Assembly: GCF_026001925.1 (NCBI RefSeq)
Contig: NZ_AP021870.1
Span: 372,001 to 436,000 of the forward strand
Direction of reading: 5' to 3'
Length of the DNA stretch: 64,000 nt
DNA from: Vibrio gangliei
GTDB lineage: Bacteria > Pseudomonadota > Gammaproteobacteria > Enterobacterales > Vibrionaceae
This document shows, piece after piece, positions 23,241 to 32,432 of the stretch. The position numbers and the translations under genes were made by a program. Numbering within the stretch: the stretch's first letter is position 1; the number at the start of each line of letters is the position of its first letter. The notes below the pieces were generated by a model, which saw only the letters and a program-made list of their open reading frames with translations, had not been told where the DNA came from and ran no database searches.

Positions 23241-23706
23241 TGGTTATATCAAAAGTGTTGGCATTATCCTCGTTGCCATCCTGATCCTGACGGTGTTTAT
23301 TCAGCATGAAAAGAATGAGCAGCTTAGGTCCAAACTGGACGATGCGCTTGTTGCTGTCACTGCGGCTCAAGGAAATGTTGCCAAGATGCAAGAGCAGAAC
23401 GAGAAGATGGCAAAGCAGTACGTTAAGCAGCAAAAGGAATACGAAGATGCACAAGCCGAAGTGTCTCAGCTTAAGCGCGATCTTGCTGATAACTCTAAGC
23501 GGCTGCGCATCAAAGCCACTTGTGATCAGCCAGTGTCCGCAAAGTCCAGCGCCTCCAGCTTGGATGATGAGCGAACCGCCGAACTTACAAGAGACTCTGA
23601 GCGAACTTATATTCGTCTCAGAAACCAAATCACAACCATCACAGCTCAAATAAATGGGCTGAGGTCATATATTGAAGCGCTTCCCCGTGAGTGTGTCGCC
23701 AAATAA
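23230..23706 (+). CDS. Rz-like inner-membrane spanin
   Basis: A 158-residue i-spanin: one N-terminal transmembrane helix (VGIILVAILILTVFIQH) and then a long periplasmic coiled coil rich in Q/E/K. It joins with the lipoprotein encoded inside it to fuse inner and outer membranes at lysis. It starts MLSNGYIKSVG, overlapping the lysozyme stop. The gene fully contains Rz1 in the +2 frame. Confidence 0.8.
   Translation: MLSNGYIKSVGIILVAILILTVFIQHEKNEQLRSKLDDALVAVTAAQGNVAKMQEQNEKMAKQYVKQQKEYEDAQAEVSQLKRDLADNSKRLRIKATCDQPVSAKSSASSLDDERTAELTRDSERTYIRLRNQITTITAQINGLRSYIEALPRECVAK
23447..23653 (+). CDS. Rz1-like outer-membrane lipoprotein spanin, nested in Rz
   Basis: A 68-residue lipoprotein wholly embedded in the Rz gene in another frame. 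MHKPKCLSLSAILLITLSGC has a lipobox LSGC, then a proline-containing mature part (SQCPQSPAPPAW) typical of o-spanins. AAGGA precedes this ATG. The longer open frame starting at 23306 lacks a signal peptide and is rejected. It pairs with Rz across the periplasm. Confidence 0.8.
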   Translation: MHKPKCLSLSAILLITLSGCASKPLVISQCPQSPAPPAWMMSEPPNLQETLSELIFVSETKSQPSQLK

Positions 23707-23733
23707 GACCCGACTAAGTCGAGGTTACCAACG

Positions 23734-24084
23734 ATGAAAACGAGCATTATGGATAAAACAGTTACCACTTCTAGTTATGTTGCGAGTGTGTCCACTGCTG
23801 TAGGCGGATTGTTCACCTTGTCTGATGTTGCGCTAGCGCTTGGTATTACCTCTACTGTTATTTTATTTGTTATGCAGGTTCGCCTTAATCGTAAAAAGGC
23901 AGAGCAGATAGCCTTAGACGAAGAAAGATCTGAAAGGCTAAAAGCTCAAAATGATGAGTTTCATAAAGCAAGAATGGAAGCGATACATAAGTCAAAAGAT
24001 AATAACGTTGAAGATATTATTTTTGTAAAAGGTACTCCTGAGCCATATGAAACACCACGGGGACTGAACTCGCGGGAAAACTGA
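23734..24084 (+). CDS. Phage holin, two-helix type
   Basis: A 116-residue membrane protein with two hydrophobic helices (VASVSTAVGGLFTL and LALGITSTVILFVM) and a long charged cytoplasmic tail beginning QVRLNRKKAEQ. The size and placement after lysozyme and spanins suggest a class II holin of the HP1/S21-like kind that forms membrane lesions timing lysis. CGAGG precedes the ATG. With an anchored endolysin upstream this could be a pinholin system, which is inference. Confidence 0.7.
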   Translation: MKTSIMDKTVTTSSYVASVSTAVGGLFTLSDVALALGITSTVILFVMQVRLNRKKAEQIALDEERSERLKAQNDEFHKARMEAIHKSKDNNVEDIIFVKGTPEPYETPRGLNSREN

Positions 24085-24193
24085 TTTTTTTGGATTTATA
24101 GGGAGAGCAGCAGCAGGTAGGCATAACGCCAGTGAACACAAGGATCCTGACCTGATCAACCTGCTCTCTGTTATCGTGTAAAGGTGGTGAGAT
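24085..24193. other. Gap before the terminase genes, possible packaging region
   Basis: 109 bases with no ORF. GGGAGAGCAG (about 24101) can pair with CTGCTCTCT (about 24158), enclosing a 50-base region. Packaging sites (cos or pac) usually lie beside or inside the small terminase gene, so this is a candidate, without sequence proof. Confidence 0.3.
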
Positions 24194-24706
24194 TTGAGCG
24201 ATGTAACTCCCATCTCTGGTGTGAACGATTGGTCTATTTCACGCATGGCCGAGGCTCTGGGAATGAGCCGGAATACTGTATCAAAGCGTTTACGTGAATC
24301 AGGCGTTAGACCATCAAGGAAAGAAAAAGGCAGTTTTGTTTATGCATTAAAAGATGCAATGCCAGCGCTTTATAAAGCCGATATCCCTCAGAATCTTGGC
24401 CTAAATAATCCTGATGAAATGCCACCAGAGTCTCGTAAGGCTTGGTTTCAATCTGAAAATGAACGAATCAAATTAGAACGTGAGATTGGAAACTTACTAG
24501 ATAGCAGTGAGGTGGCTCGTGAGTTTTCTTTAATGGCAAAAGCGGTCATTCAAGTATTGGATACGTTGCCTGATGTACTTGAGCGTGACTGCGGTTTAAC
24601 GCCACACCAAGTGTCGAAAGTTCAAGGTTCAATTGATGACTTACGCGATCAAATGGCAATGCGTGCTGCAGTAATAGACGATGATGAGGATGGTGAAGAA
24701 TGTTAG
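24194..24706 (+). CDS. Terminase small subunit, DUF1441 family
   Basis: A 170-residue DNA-recognition subunit of the packaging motor. N-terminal helix-turn-helix SISRMAEALGMSRNTVSKRL, followed by a helical region (SENERIKLEREIGNLLDSSE) and an acidic C terminus (IDDDEDGEE). The start is TTG behind GGTGGTGA; the first in-frame ATG is too far in and would remove the helix-turn-helix. It overlaps the large subunit by seven bases. Confidence 0.85.
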   Translation: MSDVTPISGVNDWSISRMAEALGMSRNTVSKRLRESGVRPSRKEKGSFVYALKDAMPALYKADIPQNLGLNNPDEMPPESRKAWFQSENERIKLEREIGNLLDSSEVAREFSLMAKAVIQVLDTLPDVLERDCGLTPHQVSKVQGSIDDLRDQMAMRAAVIDDDEDGEEC

Positions 24707-26832
24707 CCAGTGCTGCAGATATCCGCCGAGATGTATCGAATTTATTTAAAGCGCCAAATAGAATGCCGGTTGCAGAAGCAGTAGCAAAATATATGCGCGT
24801 TCCTATTGGTGGAGGCAACTCCGTCAGCTGGGATGCAGGCATAACACCCTATATTGTTGAGCCCATGAATTGCTTAAACAGTCGTGAATATGATGCAGTG
24901 ATATTTGTAGGCCCAGCTCGAACGGGTAAGACAGTTGGATTAGTCGATGGATGGACAGCGTATAACATTGTTTGCGATCCATCAGATATGTTGATTGTTC
25001 AACTTACAGAAGAAAAAGCCCGAGAATATTCACGAAAACGACTAGAGCGAATGTTCCGAGTTTCACCGGCTGTCAATGAACGATTAAGTCTACGTTCTAA
25101 TGATAATAATGTTCACGATAAAGTTTTTAAGGCTGGCAATTATTTAAAAATTGGCTGGCCATCTGTCAACATCATGTCTTCTTCTGATTATCGATTCGTA
25201 GCGATTACTGATTATGACCGATGGGAAGACAGCATTGGCGGGGAAGGTGATGGTTTCTCGCTGGGCTCTAAGCGTACGACTACGTTTATGAGTTCTGGTA
25301 TGACGCTTGCTGAATCTTCGCCTGGTAAAGATGTGGTTGATCTTAAGTGGCGACCAACATCTGAACATGAAGCGCCACCTTGTACTGGCATTTTGTCATT
25401 GTATAACCGAGGCGACCGCCGGAAATGGTATTGGATATGTCCAAATTGCCATGACGCTTTCCGCCCCGAACTAGACAATATGGTTGGTTACCAAGATATT
25501 GATGATCCAGTCACAGCAAGTGAAGCTGCAAAAATAGGTTGCCCTCATTGCCAACATCAAGTTGAGGCGAATCAAAAGCGTCAATTAAATGGCAATGGCG
25601 TCTGGCTTAAAGATGGTCAGACTTGGAATAAAGAACTCCAGAGAGTAGAAGGTGAAGGCCGTCGCTCGCGAGTTGCTTCATTTTGGATGGAAGGGCCAGC
25701 AGCTGGTTACCAAAGTTGGCAGCAACTTATTTATAAATTATTAAGTGCTGAGCAAGAATATGATCGTACGGGTAGTGAAGAAACATTAAGAACGGTTATC
25801 AATACAGACTGGGGTCGTCCTTATCTGCCAAAAGCCGCAAATGATCAACGTCAAAGTGAAGAGCTTATGGCTCGTGCTGAACGGTGGGAACGTAAAACGA
25901 TACCGGAAGGTGTTCGGTTTCTGGTTGCCGCTGTTGATGTTCAGGGTGGGAAGAATCGACGCTTTGTTTGTCAGGTAAAAGGCTATGGTGAGAATGGTGA
26001 AAAATGGGTCATTGACCGTTTTAATATTCGATCGAGTAAACGACACGATGAAGATGGTGTTGCTCAACAAATTGATCCCGCTGGATATCCAGAAGATTGG
26101 CATCAACTGGTCGAAGAGGTCTTATTTAAAAGCTATCCATTAGCCGATGGTTCTGATCGTGTCATGCAGGTTATGGCGCTGGCAGTCGATCATGGTGGTG
26201 AAGATGGTGTATCCAATAATGCTTATGCGTTTTGGCGTTGGTGCCGAGTAAACCGATTACATAAACGTGTGTATTTATTTAAAGGTGACTCAACCAAGAG
26301 GCAAAAGATTATCACCAAAAGTTACCCAGATAACACAGGGCGAGGTGATCGGCATGCGAATGCCCGTGGTGATGTTCCTCTTTACTTGCTCCAAACAGAC
26401 CAACTTAAAGATAGAGTAACCAATTCATTAAAACGTGAAACTCCAGGACCTAACTATGTTCATTTTCCACGATGGCTAGGTGAATGGTTCTATGATGAGT
26501 TGACCTATGAAGAACGTGGTGCTGACGGTAAATGGCGTAAACCCGGTAAGGGTGCAAATGAAGCCTTCGACTTGATGGTGTATTGCGATGCGATCACTAT
26601 TTTACGTGGCTACGACAAGATGAATTGGGATTCACCAAAAGCGTGGGCGACAGACTGGGCAAGTAATCCATATGTATTCAATCATGATAGTGTGCCTGAG
26701 TTTATCGAAGAGGAATCTTCACCGAAGCAACAAGTAAACAAGAAAACACAAGTAGAAACTCGACAAACGACAGTCCAAACCAGTGATTGGGTTAATGGCG
26801 GAAATACTGGAGGTAGTAGCGGATGGCTTTAA
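24700..26832 (+). CDS. Terminase large subunit, lambda GpA family
   Basis: A 710-residue packaging ATPase/nuclease. The Walker A-like loop is GPARTGKTVGLVDG near residue 75; a zinc-like C-x2-C pair occurs twice (CPNCHDAF and CPHCQHQV); the nuclease half contains VAAVDVQGGKNRRFVCQVKG and LAVDHGG. The length agrees with GpA proteins (about 640-710). It cuts concatemers, probably at cos, and pumps DNA into the procapsid. Confidence 0.92.
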   Translation: MLASAADIRRDVSNLFKAPNRMPVAEAVAKYMRVPIGGGNSVSWDAGITPYIVEPMNCLNSREYDAVIFVGPARTGKTVGLVDGWTAYNIVCDPSDMLIVQLTEEKAREYSRKRLERMFRVSPAVNERLSLRSNDNNVHDKVFKAGNYLKIGWPSVNIMSSSDYRFVAITDYDRWEDSIGGEGDGFSLGSKRTTTFMSSGMTLAESSPGKDVVDLKWRPTSEHEAPPCTGILSLYNRGDRRKWYWICPNCHDAFRPELDNMVGYQDIDDPVTASEAAKIGCPHCQHQVEANQKRQLNGNGVWLKDGQTWNKELQRVEGEGRRSRVASFWMEGPAAGYQSWQQLIYKLLSAEQEYDRTGSEETLRTVINTDWGRPYLPKAANDQRQSEELMARAERWERKTIPEGVRFLVAAVDVQGGKNRRFVCQVKGYGENGEKWVIDRFNIRSSKRHDEDGVAQQIDPAGYPEDWHQLVEEVLFKSYPLADGSDRVMQVMALAVDHGGEDGVSNNAYAFWRWCRVNRLHKRVYLFKGDSTKRQKIITKSYPDNTGRGDRHANARGDVPLYLLQTDQLKDRVTNSLKRETPGPNYVHFPRWLGEWFYDELTYEERGADGKWRKPGKGANEAFDLMVYCDAITILRGYDKMNWDSPKAWATDWASNPYVFNHDSVPEFIEEESSPKQQVNKKTQVETRQTTVQTSDWVNGGNTGGSSGWL

Positions 26833-27038
26833 CCCGTGAGCAATGTGAACAAATGATCCAAGCGTGTTTTCAGGCTGAATTGGATGTTTTGGAAGGTAAA
26901 ACGACAACGTTTGAAGGTCGAACTATCACCATGGAAAACCTTTCAGATATCCGCAAAGCTCGTCAAGAATGGGAAAACAAACTTATCACGATAAATAACC
27001 CTAAACGACTTCGTTATGGGCTAGCGAGGTTTGTATGA
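26823..27038 (+). CDS. gpW-like head-tail joining protein (DUF6148)
   Basis: A 71-residue protein between the terminase and portal genes. MALTREQCEQMIQACFQAEL followed by GRTITMENLSDIRKARQEWE is the pattern of gpW/DUF6148 proteins, which sit at the connector and stop DNA leaking. It overlaps both neighbours by a few bases. Confidence 0.8.
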   Translation: MALTREQCEQMIQACFQAELDVLEGKTTTFEGRTITMENLSDIRKARQEWENKLITINNPKRLRYGLARFV

Positions 27039-28555
27039 ATTTCTTAGATAAAGCGATTGCACCTTTTGCACCTTCTTGGGCTGCAAATCGAGCTCGTGCT
27101 CGTGCTCAAATAAAAATGTATGAAGCTGTGATGCCGTCACGTTTACAAAAGGCGAAGCGTGAAGGAAGAAGTGCTGATAATGCATTAGGTGGTGCAGGTC
27201 AAAGCCTACGAGAACAAGCCCGATGGCTAGACGAAAACCATGATTTGGTTATTGGATTACTTGATAAGTTAGAAGATCGGGTAATTGGTGCTGATGGCAT
27301 AATGGTTGAACCGCAACCTTTGAATAAAGATGGCACGGTTAACAAAGAGCTTGGTGATCAAATTCGCCGTCGTTGGGCATCTTGGTCACTAAAGCCGGAA
27401 GTGACAGGCATATTCTCAAGGCCTGAAATGGAACGCTTGGTCATGAGAACTGCGTTACGTGATGGTGAGTGTTTTGGCCAGCAAGTGATTGGAAGAATCC
27501 CTGGCTTAGTTCATCCAAATTCAAACGGTACTGCTTATTCTATTGAAACATTAGAACCTGATTTTATCCCATTTAATTTAAATGAAGTCGGGAAAGGCAT
27601 TAAACAAGGGATTAAGCATAATGGTTGGGGGCAACCAATAGAGTATTACAAACTTTATGATCATCCGGGTAATGCAACCGGCATTCGGTTTAAAACCAAA
27701 GCAGTCCCCAAGGAACGAATGTTACATCTCGCATTTAGACGCCGCCTACATCAAGTACGCGGCGTTTCTATTTTACACGGAGTAATAACTCGTCTTTCTG
27801 ATATTAAGGACTATGAAGAGGCAGAACGAGTCGCTGCTCGTATCGCTGCCGCTTTAGGTTTCTATATCAAAAAAGGTGAAGGTGCACTTTACGATGAAGA
27901 TCCTTCAACCAATGACGCGCCACGAAAAGTAGATATTGCCCCTGGGATGATTTTTGACGACTTACGTCCAGGTGAAGATTTAGGGATGGTGGAATCAAAC
28001 CGCCCAAACGTTCATTTATCTGAATTTAGAAACGGTCAGATTCGTATGGTTGCTGCAGGTACCCGATCGGGTTACTCCAGTGTGGCTCGTGATTATAACG
28101 GAACCTATTCAGCACAGCGCCAAGAGTTGGTTGAAAGTTGGGACGGTATTACTGTTCTGCAGCAATGGTTTATTGCTCATTGGTCGCGCCCTGTTTTTCG
28201 TCAATGGTTACAAATGGAGCTGCTAAATGGCTTAGAGGTTCCTGAAGAAGTAGACCAAAGCACTTTATATGATGCGGTTTACTTGGGGCCGATCATGCCT
28301 TGGATTGATCCTGTTAAAGAAGTGAATGCTTGGAAAGAACGGGTCAAAGGTGGCGGAGCAAGTCATGCGCAGTGGATCCGTGCTGGTGGTAAAAACCCAC
28401 AGGAAGTATTCCGCCAAATCATTGCAGAACGAAAGTTCTTTGAAGAAAACGGTCTTTATTTCGACACAACATCAGGAGACGAAAGTGAAGAAAGCTCAAC
28501 TGGCATTGATGATGCCGATGGCGATGGCAGCACAAACGCCAACAGCCAAGAATAA
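27035..28555 (+). CDS. Portal protein, lambda GpB family
   Basis: A 506-residue protein forming the dodecameric portal ring at one capsid vertex. Visible features are APSWAANRARARAQIKMYEA at the N terminus, the conserved DGECFGQQV and KERMLHLAFRRRLHQVRGVS, and an acidic C terminus. Length and order match the lambda-type portal (PF05136). Its last 71 bases overlap the start of the protease-capsid gene. Confidence 0.92.
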   Translation: MNFLDKAIAPFAPSWAANRARARAQIKMYEAVMPSRLQKAKREGRSADNALGGAGQSLREQARWLDENHDLVIGLLDKLEDRVIGADGIMVEPQPLNKDGTVNKELGDQIRRRWASWSLKPEVTGIFSRPEMERLVMRTALRDGECFGQQVIGRIPGLVHPNSNGTAYSIETLEPDFIPFNLNEVGKGIKQGIKHNGWGQPIEYYKLYDHPGNATGIRFKTKAVPKERMLHLAFRRRLHQVRGVSILHGVITRLSDIKDYEEAERVAARIAAALGFYIKKGEGALYDEDPSTNDAPRKVDIAPGMIFDDLRPGEDLGMVESNRPNVHLSEFRNGQIRMVAAGTRSGYSSVARDYNGTYSAQRQELVESWDGITVLQQWFIAHWSRPVFRQWLQMELLNGLEVPEEVDQSTLYDAVYLGPIMPWIDPVKEVNAWKERVKGGGASHAQWIRAGGKNPQEVFRQIIAERKFFEENGLYFDTTSGDESEESSTGIDDADGDGSTNANSQE

Positions 28556-30545
28556 CTGGTATAGCATCAAGGCCAGCGGTAACCATGGTGCTGAAATTTA
28601 CATTTACGATGAAATTGGCGGTTGGGGGATTAGTGCTCGCCAATTTGCTAACGATTTAAAGTCATTAGGTGACATTCGTAATATCACATTACGTATTCAT
28701 TCCCCAGGTGGTGATGTATTCGAAGGTATGGCGATTTACAACCTGCTCGATCAACATCCTGCACAAATTACCGTAAAAATTGACGGTCTCGCTGCTTCAA
28801 TGGCGTCTGTGATTGCGATGGTCGGAGATGAGGTTCAGATCCCTGAAAATGCGATGATCATGGTACACAAACCTTGGGGGATTCAAGGCGGTAATGCCAA
28901 TGATATGCGTCGCTATGCTGAATTACTCGAAAAAATTGAAGGCACCTTATTGTCTGCCTACACCCAAAAAACAGGTAAAACTTCTGATGAAATCAGCGCG
29001 ATGCTCGATGCAGAAACGTGGCTTGGTGGTCACGAAGCTGTTGAAGCTGGATTTGCCGACACTTTAATTGCACCGCTCGAAGCTGCGGCATGCTTAACCT
29101 CTAATCGATTAAAGGAATTTGAAAAAATGCCAAAATCAATGAAAACACTGATGAAGCCTCGCGCTCAATCGCCAAATGGCAATGCAGTTAATGATCCGAC
29201 GCCAAATTCGCCAGCACCAACTCCATCTCCAGTTGCAACCCCTACGCCGGAACCTACTGATAACACATCAACGATCCAAGCGCGTAATCATGCTATTCGT
29301 GATTTGTTTGCTAACTTTGGTGGTCGTCATATGGAATTGATGAATGACTGCTTAATTGATGTGTCACTGAGTGTCGAACAAGTGAAAGATAAGCTGCTTG
29401 CAAAACTTGGTACCAATACAGAGCCAACAAATACCGTGAGCGCATCAGCTCATATTTTTGCAGGTAATGGTAATACGGTTGGTGACAACATGCGTGCAGC
29501 ATTAATGGCGCGTGCAGGTTATGAAGCAGAAGGTACTAACGAGTTATCGGATAACCCGTATGCACACATGACGTTGCGTGAAATGGCTCGTATGTCATTG
29601 ACGGATCGTGGATGTGGCGTAGCAAGCTATAACCCTCTTCAAATGGTGGGCATGGCGTTTACTCACGGTACCAGCGACTTCGGTCAAATTCTGTTAGACG
29701 TGGCGCATAAATCATTACTACAAGGTTGGGAAAGTGCGGAAGAAACTTTCGATCGTTGGACAATGAAAGGCACGTTAACGGACTTTAAAGTGGCGCATCG
29801 TGTTGGTCTAGATGCATTCCCGAATCTTCGCCAAGTTCGCCCAGGTGCAGAATATAAATATGCGACAGTGGGGGATCGTGGTGAGCAAATTGCATTGGCG
29901 ACTTACGGTGAATTGTTCAGCATCGATCGCCAAACCATTATCAATGATGACATGCAAGCGTTAACTGAAATCCCAATGCTAATGGGTGAAGCCGCTAAAG
30001 CCACAATCGGTGACTTGGTGTATAACGTCCTCATGAGTGGCTATAAAATGAATGATGGCCAAGAGTTATTCTCAGCTAAGCACAATAACAATATTACCAC
30101 TGCAACAGCGATGGATATTGCCGGGTTAGACAAAGCTCGTCAAATGATGCGTAGCCAGAAGAGTGGTAATCGTCATTTAAATATTCGCCCTGGATTTGTA
30201 TTGGTTCCAACTGCACTTGAAACTACAGCTAACCAAGTGATTAAGTCTGCAAGTGTGAAAGGTGCAGATGTTAATGCTGGTGTAAATAACCCATTACAAA
30301 ACTTTGCCGAAGTGATTGCCGAACCACGCTTGGATGACGCAGACGCGTTGGATTGGTATCTAACCGCTGCTCGTGGTCGTGACACGATTGAAGTAGCGTA
30401 CCTAAACGGTGTAGAAACACCATTCATCGAGCAACAACAAGGCTTTAATGTCGACGGTGTCGCAACTAAAGTTCGCATTGATGCAGGTGTTGCTCCGCGT
30501 GATTACCGCGGCCTAGTAAAAGCTAAAGGTGTTGCTAAGTCTTAA
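28485..30545 (+). CDS. ClpP-like prohead protease fused to major capsid protein
   Basis: A single 686-residue polyprotein. Residues 1-220 are a ClpP/SppA-like protease: GGDVFEGMAIYNLL, the nucleophile Ser in GLAASMASVIAM and His in MIMVHKPWG. A proline/threonine-rich linker follows (TPNSPAPTPSPVATP), then the capsid domain from about residue 340 (YNPLQMVGMAFTHGTSDFGQ to the end). The linker region may be the scaffold. GTG start behind AGGAGA, inside the portal gene. Self-cleavage would release mature capsid subunits. A known but less common architecture. Confidence 0.9.
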   Translation: MKKAQLALMMPMAMAAQTPTAKNNWYSIKASGNHGAEIYIYDEIGGWGISARQFANDLKSLGDIRNITLRIHSPGGDVFEGMAIYNLLDQHPAQITVKIDGLAASMASVIAMVGDEVQIPENAMIMVHKPWGIQGGNANDMRRYAELLEKIEGTLLSAYTQKTGKTSDEISAMLDAETWLGGHEAVEAGFADTLIAPLEAAACLTSNRLKEFEKMPKSMKTLMKPRAQSPNGNAVNDPTPNSPAPTPSPVATPTPEPTDNTSTIQARNHAIRDLFANFGGRHMELMNDCLIDVSLSVEQVKDKLLAKLGTNTEPTNTVSASAHIFAGNGNTVGDNMRAALMARAGYEAEGTNELSDNPYAHMTLREMARMSLTDRGCGVASYNPLQMVGMAFTHGTSDFGQILLDVAHKSLLQGWESAEETFDRWTMKGTLTDFKVAHRVGLDAFPNLRQVRPGAEYKYATVGDRGEQIALATYGELFSIDRQTIINDDMQALTEIPMLMGEAAKATIGDLVYNVLMSGYKMNDGQELFSAKHNNNITTATAMDIAGLDKARQMMRSQKSGNRHLNIRPGFVLVPTALETTANQVIKSASVKGADVNAGVNNPLQNFAEVIAEPRLDDADALDWYLTAARGRDTIEVAYLNGVETPFIEQQQGFNVDGVATKVRIDAGVAPRDYRGLVKAKGVAKS

Positions 30546-30562
30546 TGGGTATTGAAAGCCTA

Positions 30563-30589
30563 AGCCTCGCTAAATGCGGGGCTTTTTTA
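30563..30589 (+). terminator. Terminator after the capsid gene
   Basis: AGCCTCGC-TAAAT-GCGGGGCT followed by a T-run. It probably lowers transcription into the tail genes relative to the capsid gene. Confidence 0.75.
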
Positions 30590-30618
30590 TGTATGCTTAA
30601 GAGCAGGAGAAACAAAAA

Positions 30619-30969
30619 ATGGCTAAAAATTTTATTGAAATGGGTCAAACCATTGGTTTTATCGCAACCTCAGACGTGTTGTCCGGTCAAGCCGTGGCAA
30701 TTGAATCACTCGTGATTATTGCGCATGGTGATGTTAAGTCTGGCGAAGAAGGTGTGGGTCACGCTCAAGGCGTGTTTGAGCTATTAAAAAAAACAGCTAC
30801 CGAAATCGCACAAGGTGCAGATGTTTACCTTACTGGTGGTGAAATTGGCACTGATACTTCTGGTGTTTATGCAGGGAAAGCATGGAATGCTGCCGCTTCT
30901 GGAACTGAAGCAGTATGGGTTGCACTAAATTTTGGTTCACCCGCTGCGGTTGAAGAGCCTGCTGGTTAA
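30619..30969 (+). CDS. DUF2190 capsid cement/decoration protein
   Basis: A 116-residue protein of the DUF2190 group, trimeric decoration proteins related in fold to lambda gpD. It shows SGQAVAIESLVIIAHGDVKS then GEEGVGHAQGVFELLKKTAT and a glycine-rich middle (GGEIGTDTSG). It directly follows the capsid gene. AGGAG precedes the ATG. It stabilises the expanded head. Confidence 0.8.
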   Translation: MAKNFIEMGQTIGFIATSDVLSGQAVAIESLVIIAHGDVKSGEEGVGHAQGVFELLKKTATEIAQGADVYLTGGEIGTDTSGVYAGKAWNAAASGTEAVWVALNFGSPAAVEEPAG

Positions 30970-30971
30970 TC

Positions 30972-31319
30972 ATGTCACGCTGGGAAGATAAAATGAGGCG
31001 AGTAAATGCTCGCCTTGTAAAACGATTCAGCTATGACGTGATCTTACATCTTGCTTCAGGTGATAAGTCGGTGATCGGTGTGTTTGATAATCCGTTTAGC
31101 TTAAGTGAATTAGGTGATGGCGGCCGTATTGCAGATAGTAGCCCAGAGCTTTATTTAAAAGATGAAGATGCTGTCGGTTTAGAACTTCGTTCTTTAGTGA
31201 CAGTAGTCGGTAAGCAATGGGCTATCGTCAGCCCACCTCAGCCAGACAGTACCGGCTTAACTAAGCTGATATTAGGGAACTACAATGGCGAACAATCAAA
31301 ACCTATTATTCAATATTGA
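30972..31319 (+). CDS. gpFII-like head-tail attachment protein
   Basis: A 115-residue protein resembling lambda gpFII: VIGVFDNPFSLSELGDGGRI then SSPELYLKDEDAVGLELRSL and TVVGKQWAIVSP, the beta-barrel pattern of head completion proteins. It starts two bases after the cement gene and overlaps the next gene by 35 bases. It probably forms the connector surface that accepts the tail. Confidence 0.7.
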   Translation: MSRWEDKMRRVNARLVKRFSYDVILHLASGDKSVIGVFDNPFSLSELGDGGRIADSSPELYLKDEDAVGLELRSLVTVVGKQWAIVSPPQPDSTGLTKLILGNYNGEQSKPIIQY

Positions 31320-31899
31320 TACTGAAGAAATAGACGCGATTCAGAATGTCTTTGGTGCAACACAAGCTCAAGTAAAAGCGGCATATAATCGAGCATTAAC
31401 TCGTACAGCGAAAACCATGAAATCCATGGCGAATAAAAAGCTAAAAGATGAATTGCAGGTGCGGCGCATGAAAGATTTGCGTCGTCGCTTGCAAACTTTT
31501 CGCTTAAAAAGTACCAGCAAACAAACTCGACTGGATGAATTGAAGCTGTGGTTTGGTATGAATGATATTCCAGTGAGTAAGTTGAAAGGCCGAATTAAAG
31601 CTCTTGGGGCGAAGAAAAGACCACAAGGTGCGATGTTTTCACCGGCAGGAAAAGTAAAGGCACAAACTTACGATGATGGTTTCGTAGCTAATGCTTATAA
31701 CAAACGCTCTATCTTTACTCGAACAACACAAGCTCAATACCCAATTAAAGAAGCGCGGGTACCGGTTTCTGATGAGTTACAAGATGCAATTGAAGATGAA
31801 ATATTTTCTGAATTAACCGATGTCTTTATGAAGCATTTTGAGACTGATTTAAAAGGCCGTGTTCGTATGGGGCTAAATAAAAATGGCTGGAAATCATGA
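31285..31899 (+). CDS. gpZ-like minor tail/tail completion protein
   Basis: A 204-residue basic protein: ALTRTAKTMKSMANKKLKDE then VRRMKDLRRRLQTFRLKSTS, and KAQTYDDGFVANAYNKRSIF near the C-terminal half, a pattern of the lambda gpZ family (PF06763). It is placed between connector and tail genes, where tail completion proteins are found. It overlaps the next gene by four bases. Confidence 0.7.
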   Translation: MANNQNLLFNIDTEEIDAIQNVFGATQAQVKAAYNRALTRTAKTMKSMANKKLKDELQVRRMKDLRRRLQTFRLKSTSKQTRLDELKLWFGMNDIPVSKLKGRIKALGAKKRPQGAMFSPAGKVKAQTYDDGFVANAYNKRSIFTRTTQAQYPIKEARVPVSDELQDAIEDEIFSELTDVFMKHFETDLKGRVRMGLNKNGWKS

Positions 31900-32432
31900 C
31901 AGATAGTATTCATTTAACCACTTATCACGATGCAGTGATCGACTGGTTAAAAACCAATGTTGATTGGCTGCAAACTGTTCAATATTACCCAGAAGTGCAA
32001 ACCGAGTTGCCTGCACCTTGCGCATTCTTTGCGGTTGAAGAATGGGACCTTAGCGAAGAACAACCAATGAATGGCATGCTGGCCGTTGATCTCAATTGTA
32101 AAATCATGGTCGTGTTTGGGTTGTTAAATGAAGATTATCAAATAGAAGTGCGCAATGCGGCCATGGCAATTTGTTCGGCAATAAATGAACAACGATTTGG
32201 TTTGCCTATTGAGCCGCTAGTATTGCAAGGTGCCGAGCCTGACAGCTTTCAACCAGAGCTTGATGATTATGCTGTATGGTCTATTCGCTATATTCAAACC
32301 ATTGAAGTGGGAACCGATGTTTATAAGCCGGAAGGCATAACACCGAGTACCGTTTTTGTTGGTTATGCGCCTGATATTGGCGCTAAAAATGAAGACAAAT
32401 ATGAACAGGTGGTACCGGATGAAGGAGTTTAA
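31896..32432 (+). CDS. Tail terminator-like protein
   Basis: A 178-residue protein. HDAVIDWLKTNVDWLQTVQY near the N terminus and VWSIRYIQTIEVGTDV near the end fit the alpha/beta fold of gpU/tail-terminator proteins that cap the tail tube, but I recognise it mainly by position after the gpZ-like gene. Acidic C-terminal tail (GAKNEDKYEQVVPDEG). Overlaps gpV by 14 bases. Confidence 0.55.
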   Translation: MTDSIHLTTYHDAVIDWLKTNVDWLQTVQYYPEVQTELPAPCAFFAVEEWDLSEEQPMNGMLAVDLNCKIMVVFGLLNEDYQIEVRNAAMAICSAINEQRFGLPIEPLVLQGAEPDSFQPELDDYAVWSIRYIQTIEVGTDVYKPEGITPSTVFVGYAPDIGAKNEDKYEQVVPDEGV

